Positions 1-7,545 of a DNA stretch of 64,000 nucleotides are shown here, one piece after another. The stretch is taken from positions 1 to 64,000 of the forward strand of contig NZ_JANWTC010000001.1 in assembly GCF_024919295.1 (NCBI RefSeq), written 5' to 3'. The notes under the pieces were generated by a model, which had not been told where the DNA came from, made no database searches, and worked only from the letters and a program-made list of their open reading frames with translations. This stretch comes from Corynebacterium lemuris (GTDB lineage: Bacteria; Actinomycetota; Actinomycetes; Mycobacteriales; Mycobacteriaceae). The translations under genes and the position numbers were made by a program. How positions within the stretch are numbered: the first letter of the stretch is position 1; each line of letters begins with the position of its first letter.

Positions 1-21
1 TAGCGGTAGCGAATCCCGGGG

Positions 22-51
22 TGCCCCCAGGAATCAATCATCTAGGGGGCA
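22..51. other. Small inverted repeat at the left edge
   Basis: A 7-base stem (TGCCCCC at 22-28, GGGGGCA at 45-51) encloses a 16-base loop. No T-run follows on either strand, so it is weak as a terminator. The remaining bases from 1 to 197 contain no convincing gene; the short reading frames there match no protein family I recognise. Confidence 0.25.
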
Positions 52-169
52 TGACCGCGTCGTCTGGTCGGTGGCGGCCTGGTATCGCCAGTTCTGCGCC
101 GCCAGCTGCCGCGCCCCGTCCGAGTGGTGGACGGGTACGGGCTGATTCATTCCTGCGGAAGCGTCGACG

Positions 170-190
170 ACAGTACTGTATGTAGTACCA
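170..190. promoter_or_regulatory. Palindrome just upstream of hicA, possible autoregulatory operator
   Basis: ACAGTACTGT at 170-179 is a perfect 10-base palindrome, followed by a partial second copy (GTAGTACC, 182-189). It ends about 8 bases before the likely GTG start of hicA at 198. HicB-type antitoxins usually repress their own operon through such sites; that this one is the target is inference from position. Confidence 0.35.
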
Positions 191-197
191 TTTGGGT

Positions 198-453
198 GTG
201 GCAGGCAAAATTGAACAACTTCTACGAAAAATGGGGGGACTCTCCAGCCAATATCCGCTTCGTCGATCTTGAGAAGGTCTGCGACCACTTTTTCGAGAAA
301 CGTCCTTCGAAAAAGACCTCACATCAGACCTGCAAAACTCCCTGGATGGGCGACCCCCGCGTCAACATCCAGAACGATCGGGGTAAGGCAAAGCCCTGCC
401 AGGTCCAGCAGGTTCTCCAGGCCGTGGAGAAACTGAAAAGCCACCAGCACTGA
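198..453 (+). pseudogene. hicA: HicA-type toxin, reading frame broken at a G6 run
   Basis: This looks like a HicA-family mRNA interferase partnered with the downstream HicB. From GTG 198 the frame reads VAGKIEQLLRKMG, then enters a run of six G at 233-238. The rest of the protein (DSPANIRFVDLEKVCDHFF and onward, with the conserved block GDPRVNIQNDRGKAK) lies in the +1 frame and ends at 453. Removing one G joins the halves into a normal-sized protein of about 85 residues. The conserved histidine region reads KKTSHQTCKTPW. The cause could be a true inactivating mutation, slippage at the homopolymer or a sequencing error. Gene order (toxin then antitoxin, 36-base gap) fits the family. Confidence 0.6.
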
Positions 454-489
454 ACAACATAAGAAACAAGAACTCGTGAAGGAGGTGCC

Positions 490-819
490 ATGATGAACCC
501 CGAGAAGTACACCTACCAGGTTTCCTGGTCGGAAGAAGACCAGGAATACGTTGCCACCGTACTGGAATTTCCTTCCCTCTCCTGGCTTGCCCCTGATCGC
601 CAGGAAGCGGAAAACAGCCTGGTTGAGCTGGTCGCTGACGTCCTGGAGGACATGGCCGACAACGCTGAAACCATCCCCGTGCCCTTGGGCGAGCGTTCCT
701 ACTCCGGGAAATTCAACGTTCGCACGCCACGCTCCCTGCATCGCCGCTTAGTCATGGAGGCGCAGGCTGAAGGTGTTTCCCTGAACGCCTGGATCAACCA
801 GAAGCTGGCCTCCGCCTAG
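490..819 (+). CDS. hicB: HicB-type antitoxin
   Basis: The 109-residue protein has the HicB layout. The N-terminal half (about residues 5-60) is a partially degraded RNase-H-like fold with the typical YTYQVSWSEEDQEYVATVLEFPSLSWLA start. The C-terminal segment (about 75-107: FNVRTPRSLHRRLVMEAQAEGVSLNAW) is a ribbon-helix-helix DNA-binding segment. A strong Shine-Dalgarno (AAGGAGGT, 479-486) precedes two adjacent ATGs at 490 and 493; the second has better spacing. It should neutralise HicA and repress the pair. It is intact even though the toxin frame upstream is broken, as expected when a toxin decays before its antitoxin. Confidence 0.85.
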   Translation: MMNPEKYTYQVSWSEEDQEYVATVLEFPSLSWLAPDRQEAENSLVELVADVLEDMADNAETIPVPLGERSYSGKFNVRTPRSLHRRLVMEAQAEGVSLNAWINQKLASA

Positions 820-876
820 GGACCGGGAGGCTGGGGACAAGCCGCAATTCCACGCAGGAAACTCTCCCCTTGTGTG

Positions 877-935
877 AACTGCACCCCTGAAGGTGGACTC
901 AGAAATTGATGCCCACTCCAGAGGTGCAGTTTTTT
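877..935 (+). terminator. Hairpin plus T-run after hicB; arms resemble insertion-sequence ends
   Basis: Arms AACTGCACC (877-885) and GGTGCAGTT (923-931) pair perfectly, with a weaker inner pairing (GGTGG with CCACT), and T6 follows at 930-935. It lies between the convergent hicB and MFS genes and fits a rho-independent terminator on the plus strand. The arm sequence also resembles the terminal inverted repeats of IS3-family elements, so the structure may be a relic of two such ends brought together. No transposase remnant is visible. Confidence 0.5.
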
Positions 936-989
936 GTGCCACCATGGGCACTCTTCAACGAACCAGCGTTATGTTTGCATTTATGCAGA

Positions 990-2234
990 TTAGTGAGCGC
1001 GCACCTGCCTGCGTCCGTGGACCGCGTGGTAGTAACCGGCGGTGAGCACGGCGACGACCGCGAGCAGACCGTACATGGTGCCGTAGCTGGTCGCGGCGAT
1101 GAGGAAGCCGAGCAGGACGGGGCCCAGGCCGAAGCCCAGGTCCATGAACAGCAGCAGGGTGGACAGGCCGGTGCCCAGGGTCTCCCGGGAGACGGACTTG
1201 ACCGCGATGGCCTGGCAGGCGGGCATGAGCGTGCCGTAGCCGAGACCCATCAGCACACCGGCGGTGACGATGTGCCAGTCGGCGTTGGCCACGGCCAGCA
1301 GCGCCAGTGCCAGCATGAAGCTGACCAGGCCCAGGTAGATGACGATGTTGTCACCGCGCCGGTCCTGCAGGCGTCCCAGGAGGGGGCGCATGAGCAGCAT
1401 CGTCACGGCGTAGGCGATGAAGAACATGCCCGCCCCGGCCACCACGTCCCGCTCGACGGCATAACCGTTGAGGTAGGTGATCACGCCGGAGTAGCCCAGA
1501 CCCACCAGCATGAGAAAAACGCCGATGGGCAGGACCGCGGGGTGGACGACGTTGCGGAGGGAGAACCGTGGGCGCTCCGGCTTCACGCCGGATTCCCGGA
1601 TGGCCTTCCTTGCCGCAGCCTCAGCCTGGCGCTGGGCAGCCGGAGGACGGAGGAAGAGGCTGAGCAGCAGGCCGAGCGCCGCGGTGGCGGCGGTGGCGAC
1701 GAAGAGGATCTCATAGGTGAAGGAGCTGACCAGGAACAGCCCCACGGCCGGACCGATCGCGGTGGCCAGCGTGGTGGACAGCGCGAAATAGCCGGTGCCC
1801 TCCGCACGACGCCTGGTGGGGATGGCTGTCTGGGCGATCGTCATCAGGGCGGTACTGGCGAAGGCGAAGGCCATGCCGTGGACCGTGCGCACCGCCAGCA
1901 GTAGCGGGAGAGTGTCCGCGAAGAGGTAGAGGACCGAGGCGATCGTCGCGACGCTGGCGGCGACGAGCAGAATCGACCGTTTGCCCATCGTGTCGATGAG
2001 GTAACCGCAGAAGATGCGTGCGATGGTCGCGCCGATGACGAACGAGCTGGCCGCCAGGCCGCTGGCGGTCTGGGAGGCCGCGAATTCGCGGACGGCGTAC
2101 AGCGCCATCGTGGTGACCAGCAGGTAGAAGAGCAGTGCCTGGATGAAGTTGGCCACCCAGGCCAGTACGAACGTCGGGGTGATCAGGCGTTCGCGGGGCG
2201 TGCGGGTGGCTGGGGGGGGACAGCTGTTCAACAT
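990..2234 (-). CDS. MFS transporter, probable drug or metabolite exporter
   Basis: The 414-residue protein has about 12 hydrophobic segments in two halves split by a charged loop near residues 195-230 (rich in A, E, R and K). The cytoplasmic loop after helix 2 reads GYLIDTMGKRS, the MFS motif A region. It should be a proton-driven exporter in the inner membrane; the substrate cannot be read from sequence. It is divergent from a MarR regulator (2337), the usual layout for a repressor-controlled efflux gene. The N-terminus is odd: the coding sequence crosses a run of eight G (plus strand, 2212-2219), giving PPP at residues 6-8. No good Shine-Dalgarno precedes the ATG at 2234, so the true start may lie downstream. 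Confidence 0.8.
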   Translation of the reverse strand: MLNSCPPPATRTPRERLITPTFVLAWVANFIQALLFYLLVTTMALYAVREFAASQTASGLAASSFVIGATIARIFCGYLIDTMGKRSILLVAASVATIASVLYLFADTLPLLLAVRTVHGMAFAFASTALMTIAQTAIPTRRRAEGTGYFALSTTLATAIGPAVGLFLVSSFTYEILFVATAATAALGLLLSLFLRPPAAQRQAEAAARKAIRESGVKPERPRFSLRNVVHPAVLPIGVFLMLVGLGYSGVITYLNGYAVERDVVAGAGMFFIAYAVTMLLMRPLLGRLQDRRGDNIVIYLGLVSFMLALALLAVANADWHIVTAGVLMGLGYGTLMPACQAIAVKSVSRETLGTGLSTLLLFMDLGFGLGPVLLGFLIAATSYGTMYGLLAVVAVLTAGYYHAVHGRRQVRAH

Positions 2235-2272
2235 CAGCAGGAGCCGTCAAGTAGATTCTCCTATCAGTAAAA

Positions 2273-2295
2273 ATTATTTGTATAATGCAAATGAT
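2273..2295. promoter_or_regulatory. AT-rich palindrome and -10 box between MFS and marR genes
   Basis: ATTTG (2276-2280) and CAAAT (2288-2292) flank TATAATG, and the outer AT pairs extend the symmetry to 23 bases. The spacer includes TATAAT (2281-2286), a consensus -10 for rightward transcription. An operator lying over the promoter in an AT-rich patch of otherwise GC-rich DNA fits binding by the adjacent MarR protein. Binding itself is inference. Confidence 0.55.
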
Positions 2296-2336
2296 ATGCC
2301 GGAAAGGGAGATTTCACAATCACATCCTCAGCAGCC

Positions 2337-2795
2337 ATGGACGGCCACCCCGACGATCTCGTCTACGAGTACATGCTCATGTCCCGGTACGCCGTGACCG
2401 GCACCCACCCCGACGGCCGCCGCGATGCGCTCGAACGCAGCGCCATGATCCTGCTCGCCCGCCTCGTCGCCGAAGGACCCATGACGGTCGCCGAGCTTGC
2501 CGACGCCTTCGACCTCGACGTCTCCACCATCCACCGGCAGGTCGCCGCCGCCATGAAGAACAATCTCATCCTGCGTATCGACGACCCCGAGGGGGGCGTG
2601 GCCCGCCGACACCGGCCCACCGCCGAGGGTAGACGCCGCTACGAGGAGGAGCTCGCCGCACGACGGGCGTATGTGGACCGGGTCGTGGCGGACTGGTCAG
2701 CGGAGGACCGCCGCACCTTCGTCGGCTACCTGCGCCGCTTCAACGAGAACATGGAGCAGCTGCTCGACCGGCCGTGGCCGCGCGGGGAGTTCTGA
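2337..2795 (+). CDS. MarR-family transcriptional regulator
   Basis: The 152-residue protein has a winged-helix MarR fold. The recognition-helix region reads MTVAELADAFDLDVSTIHRQVAAAMKNNLI (about 49-78), followed by the wing (DDPEGGVARRHRPTAEGR) and C-terminal dimerisation helices. Expected role: repressor of itself and the divergent MFS gene. In-frame stops at 2283 and 2292 exclude a longer start. The ATG at 2337 has only a distant GGGAG (about 25 bases upstream), so initiation may be weak. Confidence 0.8.
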   Translation: MDGHPDDLVYEYMLMSRYAVTGTHPDGRRDALERSAMILLARLVAEGPMTVAELADAFDLDVSTIHRQVAAAMKNNLILRIDDPEGGVARRHRPTAEGRRRYEEELAARRAYVDRVVADWSAEDRRTFVGYLRRFNENMEQLLDRPWPRGEF

Positions 2796-3440
2796 TCAGC
2801 GGTCAATGATCTGGGCCCGGACCTCTTTCGCCCTCGGTGACTGCATGAGTTTGTCCAGGAGCGCGATGAGTAGGTCCCTCTCGATCTCCGTGAGCCCCCC
2901 GGCCCACTCGGATTCCACGGCGTTGTGGTCGTGGAAGGCCTGTGAGATGTACTCCGACCCTTTCTCTGACAGTGAGATGACCACGGCGCGGCCGTCGTTC
3001 CGGGACTTGCGTCTGGTGACCAGGCCCTCCTTCTCCAGCTGCTTCGTGAGGTTGGAGATCTGGGATCGCCGCATGCCGGTGACCGTCGCCAGCTGATTTG
3101 AGGGCATCTCGCCGTAGACCCAGAGTGCGAACAGGTATCGGAAGATCGCCCAGGAGTGTCCTCGGGGGCGGTGGATCACCTCTTCCACATCCATCGAGAC
3201 CAGGCGCGCAGCCCGGTCAAGCGAGATGATCAGCTGGTTCGCCTCGACGTCGGCACCCGGGCTCTTCTCCGGAACCATCTCCCTGGCCATGCGGACCATC
3301 GCCCAGAAATCAAGATCCGCAGGTGGGACGGGTGGGGCATCATCGCCCATCAGTCTCCCCTTCCTTGCTGTGCTCGCGGGAGTTGCCGGGACGCTGGGGG
3401 TCGTAGGGGACCGGTCCCGTTCAGTGGTCTTGACGTTCAT
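2796..3440 (-). CDS. MarR-family regulator, likely controlling the adjacent catabolic operon
   Basis: The 214-residue protein has a disordered, Thr/Pro-rich N-terminus (about 1-40) followed by a MarR winged helix (GEMPSNQLATVTGMRRSQISN, then a wing with RRKSRNDGRAVVISLSEKG). Two starts are plausible. The ATG at 3440 has GGGAG eight bases upstream. The ATG at 3350 (giving MGDDAPPV, 184 residues) has AAGGGGAG close by. The gene is divergent from the hydroxylase gene at 3896 with 455 bases of regulatory DNA between, the layout of HpaR-like or HcaR-like regulators of aromatic pathways. The effector is unknown but may be the pathway substrate or a phenolic intermediate. Confidence 0.8.
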   Translation of the reverse strand: MNVKTTERDRSPTTPSVPATPASTARKGRLMGDDAPPVPPADLDFWAMVRMAREMVPEKSPGADVEANQLIISLDRAARLVSMDVEEVIHRPRGHSWAIFRYLFALWVYGEMPSNQLATVTGMRRSQISNLTKQLEKEGLVTRRKSRNDGRAVVISLSEKGSEYISQAFHDHNAVESEWAGGLTEIERDLLIALLDKLMQSPRAKEVRAQIIDR

Positions 3441-3895
3441 GTTAGTTCTCCCAGTTGATGGCGGGGCAATGGGTCACTCCGCGAGTGGTCGACAGATCTG
3501 CGCTCCCAGCCTCGGATGCTGGTGGAGCACGCGCAGAAACTACCCCCGGAATGGGGTAATTTGCGATGGCCTCTAAGGCTTTATTTCCGGAGGGGCTGCC
3601 CGGAGATGATTTCACAAGTGAACTAAATAGTGCCAGCCAGGAGCACTAATTTATTCTCTGCTAATTGTGCAAAGTATCGATTGGCCTATTTGTAGATCGG
3701 TGCTGTCTGCCTTCCCTGACGGGGGAAGCCATTGCCTGCATCACTCGCGGACAGTAGCGTGATCACCACCACAGCAGGGGTCGGCGCAGCAAAGTCGACC
3801 GGTGGCCACACCAAGTAGAGAATGCGGCTTTACCTGCATTTACTGCAAAGAAGCGCGACTGTGCGACGGACAGTTCGCTCAGAAGGAGCCCCGAA
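3441..3895. promoter_or_regulatory. Divergent regulatory region upstream of the catabolic operon
   Basis: These 455 bases hold no gene. They hold several symmetric elements: TACCCC/GGGGTA near 3543-3560; a long pair described separately at 3624-3653; ATCAC/GTGAT arms near 3739-3763; and a direct repeat TTTACCTGCA then TTTACTGCAA at 3829-3848. A good Shine-Dalgarno (AAGGAG, 3883-3888) precedes the hydroxylase ATG. The patch around 3600-3680 is AT-rich compared with its surroundings, as expected for promoters. Confidence 0.5.
3624..3653. promoter_or_regulatory. Inverted repeat, candidate MarR operator
   Basis: TAAATAGTGC (3624-3633) and GCACTAATTTA (3643-3653) form an imperfect palindrome with a 9-base spacer; the inner arms AGTGC/GCACT are perfect. 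It lies about midway between the MarR gene start and the hydroxylase gene start. Size and AT-rich outer arms fit a MarR-dimer site. Confidence 0.5.
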
Positions 3896-5446
3896 ATGAA
3901 CAAGAATTTCATCCCATTCACCGGCCAGGAGTACCTGGACACCCTCAACGATGACCGCGAAGTATGGATTTACGGCGAGCGTGTCGAGAATGTGGCGGAA
4001 CACCCCGCATTCCGAAACTCTGCCCGGATGATTGCACGAATGTACGATTCTCTTCATGATCCGGAGCGGAAAGATATTCTGACTGTCCCCACCGAGTGGG
4101 GTGGTTTCACCCACCGCTTCTTCCGCGCCGCCGAGACCGTCGACGAGCAGGTGGCCCAACGTGATGCCATCGCCGAGTGGCAGAAGATCGCCTGGGGCTG
4201 GATGGGCCGTTCCCCCGACTACAAGGGCTGCTTCCTGGGCACCCTCGGTGCCAACGCCGAGTTCTACCGCGGCTACGAGGACAACGCCCGCAACTGGTAC
4301 CGCAAGGCGCAGGAAAAGACCTTCTACGTCAACCACGCCATCATGAACCCGCCGGTGGACCGCGGAGCGGGTCCGGACGCCGGCAAGGATGTCTTCATCC
4401 GTGTCACCAAGGAAGACGAGAACGGCATCTATGTCACCGGCGCCAAGGTCGTGGCGACAGGTTCCGCCCTGACCCACTACACCTTCGTCGGACATGTCGG
4501 ACAGGTCGCCATCCAGGATCCGGCCTATTCCCCGGTGTTCATCATGCCGACCAATTCCCCGGGCGTGAAACTGCTCTGCCGTGTCTCCAACGAGCAGCGC
4601 GCAGCCGTCCTGGGCAGCCCCTTCGACTACCCGTTGTCGTCGCGCCTGGATGAGAACGACGCCATCCTCGTCCTGGACAACGTCTTCGTCCCGTGGGAGA
4701 ACGTCTTCATCCACAACGATCTCGAGCAGGCCAACCGCTACAACATCCACTCCGGTTACCTCGAGCGGGCTTCCCTTCACGGTTGCACCCGTTTCGCAGT
4801 GAAGATGGACTTCCTTGTCGGCATGCTGACAAAGGCCCTCGAGGTCACCGGTGCAGATCAGTTCCACGGGGTGAAGTCGCAGCTCGGGGAGGTAATCGCC
4901 TGGCGCAACACCTTCTGGGCGCTTTCCGACGCCATGGCGAAGTCCGCCATCCCCTGGAAGAACGGCATGATCCAGCCCGATCCGCAGCACGCCGGTGCCT
5001 ACCGCGTGATGAACCAGCTGGCCATGCCCAAGATCAAGAACATCATCGAGCAGGTCGTCGCGTCCGGCCTGATCTACCTGAACTCCCACGCCGTCGACTT
5101 CCAGACCCCGGAGATCCGTGGCTACCTGGACACCTACCTGCGTGGTTCCGACGGCATCGACGCCATCGAGCGCGTGAAGGTAATGAAGATGCTCTGGGAC
5201 GCCATCGGCACCGAGTTCGGCGCCCGTCATGAGCTCTACGAGATCAACTACATCGGCTCCAACGATGTCACCCGTCAGACCAACCTCTTCGGCGCCATGG
5301 GCAACGGCACCCTGCAGTACTGCAAGGACTTCGCCCAGGCGGCGATGGACGAGTACGACCTTGACGGATGGACCACGCCGGACCTGATCGGCAACGACGA
5401 CGTCAGCGTCCTCAAGCAGCACAAATCAGTTCCGACTCTGATTTAG
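3896..5446 (+). CDS. HpaB-family FADH2-dependent aromatic hydroxylase
   Basis: The 516-residue protein has the full length and features of the 4-hydroxyphenylacetate 3-hydroxylase / phenol hydroxylase large-component family (group D flavin monooxygenases, acyl-CoA-dehydrogenase-like fold). These include an N-terminal HpaB_N region (about 5-275: TVPTEWGGFTHRFF, then YVTGAKVVATGSALTHYTFVGH) and a helical C-terminal domain (RYNIHSGYLERASLHGCTR onward). Such enzymes use reduced FAD from a separate reductase; the matching HpaC-like gene is at 11126 in the same operon. Expected reaction: ortho-hydroxylation of a phenolic or hydroxylated heteroaromatic ring. It is the first gene of the operon, with a strong Shine-Dalgarno and a 15-base gap to the dioxygenase gene. 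The exact substrate cannot be read; calling it hpaB would overstate certainty. Confidence 0.88.
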   Translation: MNKNFIPFTGQEYLDTLNDDREVWIYGERVENVAEHPAFRNSARMIARMYDSLHDPERKDILTVPTEWGGFTHRFFRAAETVDEQVAQRDAIAEWQKIAWGWMGRSPDYKGCFLGTLGANAEFYRGYEDNARNWYRKAQEKTFYVNHAIMNPPVDRGAGPDAGKDVFIRVTKEDENGIYVTGAKVVATGSALTHYTFVGHVGQVAIQDPAYSPVFIMPTNSPGVKLLCRVSNEQRAAVLGSPFDYPLSSRLDENDAILVLDNVFVPWENVFIHNDLEQANRYNIHSGYLERASLHGCTRFAVKMDFLVGMLTKALEVTGADQFHGVKSQLGEVIAWRNTFWALSDAMAKSAIPWKNGMIQPDPQHAGAYRVMNQLAMPKIKNIIEQVVASGLIYLNSHAVDFQTPEIRGYLDTYLRGSDGIDAIERVKVMKMLWDAIGTEFGARHELYEINYIGSNDVTRQTNLFGAMGNGTLQYCKDFAQAAMDEYDLDGWTTPDLIGNDDVSVLKQHKSVPTLI

Positions 5447-5461
5447 GAGGAGAACACCACC

Positions 5462-6397
5462 ATGGCACGAGCAGTTGAATGCGCCCAGGTGTCCTACGCG
5501 GCACCTGACCTCAAGGAAGCGGAGCGTTTCCTCACAGCCTTCGGTTTCACCCGCATCCCGGAGAGCACGGATGAGGTCCTCTATATGCGGGGTACCAGCG
5601 ACCAGCACCACATCCATGTGACGCACAAGGCCGAGAAGCAGCGTTTCCTCGGTGCGACCATCGAGGTGGAGAGTCACGCCGACCTGGAGGAGCTCGCCGC
5701 TCTTGAAGGGTCTTCGGAGATCTACGACTCAGAGGAGCCGGGTGGGGGACAGGTAGTGCTCATGCACACCCCCGACGGCGTCCCCATCCGGGCCATCCAC
5801 GGCCGTGCCAAGGCCGAGCCGCTGGCGGACCGGGAACCGTTCAAGTTCAACAATCTCCACGATAAGCAGCGCATCGGCGACTCCGTCCGGATCAAGCGGG
5901 AGCCGTGCACCGTCAACCGCCTGGGTCACTTCGTCCTTCACGTGAGCAACCACGGCGAGACCGTCGGTTGGTTCAAGGAGCGCTTCAACTTCCTGGACTC
6001 CGACTACTTCGTCCCGCCGGGGGAGGAGGGCCCGATCGTGGGTACCTTCCTCCGCCTGGATCGCGGTGAGGAACTCGTGGACCACCATTTCATGCTGGTC
6101 CTGCAGTCCGACTGGGTGGGCGTGCACCACTCCGCCTTCGAGGTCCTGGATCTGGATGCCGTGATGTCCGCTCACGACCACCTCATCGCCGAGGGTTTTA
6201 CCCCGGACGTGGGGGTCGGCCGGCACCTGCTCGGCAGCCAGATCTTCGACTACTGGAAAGACCCGAACGGCTTCCGGATCGAGCATTACACCGACGGTGA
6301 CGTGGTCAATTCCAGCCACGTCCCCACCAAGTTCAACGGCACCGCGAGTGAGACCACCCAGTGGGGTAGCCGCCCACCCCTGGAGTTCTTCCAATGA
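5462..6397 (+). CDS. Type I extradiol ring-cleavage dioxygenase (VOC fold)
   Basis: The 311-residue protein has paired vicinal-oxygen-chelate modules, the length and architecture of catechol 2,3-dioxygenase / BphC enzymes. Likely Fe(II) ligands are H156 (GHFVLHV), H222 or H223 (GVHHSAFEV) and E274 (DPNGFRIEHY). The segment from H255 through DPNGFRIE nearly matches the extradiol signature, but DY replaces the usual hydrophobic-Tyr pair. Expected reaction: meta-cleavage of the dihydroxylated product of the upstream hydroxylase, giving a muconate semialdehyde-type product. It starts with a good Shine-Dalgarno (AGGAGG) and overlaps the next gene by 4 bases. Confidence 0.88.
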   Translation: MARAVECAQVSYAAPDLKEAERFLTAFGFTRIPESTDEVLYMRGTSDQHHIHVTHKAEKQRFLGATIEVESHADLEELAALEGSSEIYDSEEPGGGQVVLMHTPDGVPIRAIHGRAKAEPLADREPFKFNNLHDKQRIGDSVRIKREPCTVNRLGHFVLHVSNHGETVGWFKERFNFLDSDYFVPPGEEGPIVGTFLRLDRGEELVDHHFMLVLQSDWVGVHHSAFEVLDLDAVMSAHDHLIAEGFTPDVGVGRHLLGSQIFDYWKDPNGFRIEHYTDGDVVNSSHVPTKFNGTASETTQWGSRPPLEFFQ

Positions 6398-7098
6398 CAC
6401 TGAGCAATGAAACCCGTGCCCACCTGCAGCAGGCCGGCACCCCGAACGTGGCCAACCGGCTCCTGCGCAGGGGCTTCCGCAACGTGGTCATGCAGGGCAT
6501 CGGCCCGCTCGACCGGGATCAACCCAAGCTGATCGGTGAGGCATTCACCCTCCGCTTCATTCCGGCGCGGGAGGACCTCGATTCGATGAAGAACTACGGC
6601 CTGGAGACCAACCTCCACCGACGCGCCATCGAGGAGTGTCCCTCGGAGAAGGTCCTGGTCATCGATGCTTTCGATGACACCCGGGCCTCGGCGATGGGGG
6701 ACATGATGGCCCGCCGTCTGGCTCGCCGGGGTGCCGCCGGCGTGGTCACTAACGGTGGTTTCCGCGATGCCGACGGCATCCTCGGCACCGGCCTGCCGTG
6801 CTACCACCGGCAGGCGGCTGTCCCGGCCACACCGATCCACCTGCACCCGGTCGCGATCGACGAACCCGTCGGGATGGGTGGAGTGGCCGTCTACCCCGGC
6901 GACGTCATCTTCGGTGACGCCGACGGAGTGGTGGTCATACCCGCAGACGTTGCCGCCGCAGTTGCCGCGGAGGCCGCCGACGACGCAGCGTATGAAGTTT
7001 TCGCCGCCGAGAAGATAGCCGAGGGGCGCACGCTCTTCGAGGTCTTCCCGGCGACCGAGACCAGCTACCGAGAATTCGACGAACAAAGGAATCAGTAA
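6394..7098 (+). CDS. RraA-like class II pyruvate aldolase family protein
   Basis: The 234-residue protein belongs to the RraA / 4-hydroxy-4-methyl-2-oxoglutarate aldolase fold family. The metal-site motif is present: G102-D103, then R124-D125 in NGGFRDADGILGTGLP. In aromatic catabolism such enzymes cleave 4-hydroxy-2-oxo acids to pyruvate plus a second keto acid or aldehyde. Sitting directly after the dioxygenase gene (ATGA overlap), it is more likely a lower-pathway aldolase or decarboxylase than an RNase E regulator. The C-terminus is longer than in plain RraA. Confidence 0.8.
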   Translation: MTLSNETRAHLQQAGTPNVANRLLRRGFRNVVMQGIGPLDRDQPKLIGEAFTLRFIPAREDLDSMKNYGLETNLHRRAIEECPSEKVLVIDAFDDTRASAMGDMMARRLARRGAAGVVTNGGFRDADGILGTGLPCYHRQAAVPATPIHLHPVAIDEPVGMGGVAVYPGDVIFGDADGVVVIPADVAAAVAAEAADDAAYEVFAAEKIAEGRTLFEVFPATETSYREFDEQRNQ

Positions 7099-7101
7099 AT
7101 C

Positions 7102-7530
7102 ATGGAGAACTTCACGTTCAATGCCGAGTCCCTGGAGAAGCTCGTTCACGACACGGACATCCGTGACGAGGACTGGCTCGACTTCCCGGAGTACGGCTTC
7201 AAGCAGTACTTCCTCCACAAGAACCCGGAGACCGGCGCCTCCATCGCCCTGCTCAGGTACGAGAAGGGCGGGAACATCCCGGTCAAGCACACCCACGCCT
7301 CCAATCAGTTCATGTACTGCCTGGAGGGCGACTACGAGTACACCGACTCGAAGCTGCGGCTGAAGCCCGGTTCCTTCTACATGAACCCCAAGGACCACCC
7401 GCACGGACCGACCCTGGCCCACGAGCCGAGCCTGCTCATCGAGATTTACGACGGGCCGCACTACTACGAAAAGCCCGAGTACCACACCGATGAGACCATC
7501 GGCGAGTTCATCGTCGATGAGAACAAGTAA
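7102..7530 (+). CDS. Small single-domain cupin protein
   Basis: The 142-residue protein has one cupin barrel. Motif 1 reads GGNIPVKHTHASNQFMYCLEGDYEY (about 53-77), with likely metal ligands H61, H63 and a Gln in the usual Glu position. Motif 2 is PGSFYMNPKDHPHGPT. It is three bases downstream of the aldolase gene and 15 bases before the aldehyde dehydrogenase gene, so it is in the same operon. It could be an isomerase, decarboxylase or small dioxygenase acting on the ring-cleavage product. It is too short to be 3-hydroxyanthranilate dioxygenase. The precise role is unknown. Confidence 0.72.
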   Translation: MENFTFNAESLEKLVHDTDIRDEDWLDFPEYGFKQYFLHKNPETGASIALLRYEKGGNIPVKHTHASNQFMYCLEGDYEYTDSKLRLKPGSFYMNPKDHPHGPTLAHEPSLLIEIYDGPHYYEKPEYHTDETIGEFIVDENK

Positions 7531-7545
7531 GGAAGAAGGAGACAC

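Noticed and set aside
22..51. Terminator at the left edge
   Set aside because: The stem has a 16-base loop and no T-run, so it is listed only as a weak inverted repeat.
3830..5422. A 530-residue open frame antisense to the HpaB-type hydroxylase gene
   Set aside because: It mirrors the codon bias of the sense gene, is Val/Asp/Gly/Leu-rich with no recognisable domain, and lacks a plausible start signal.
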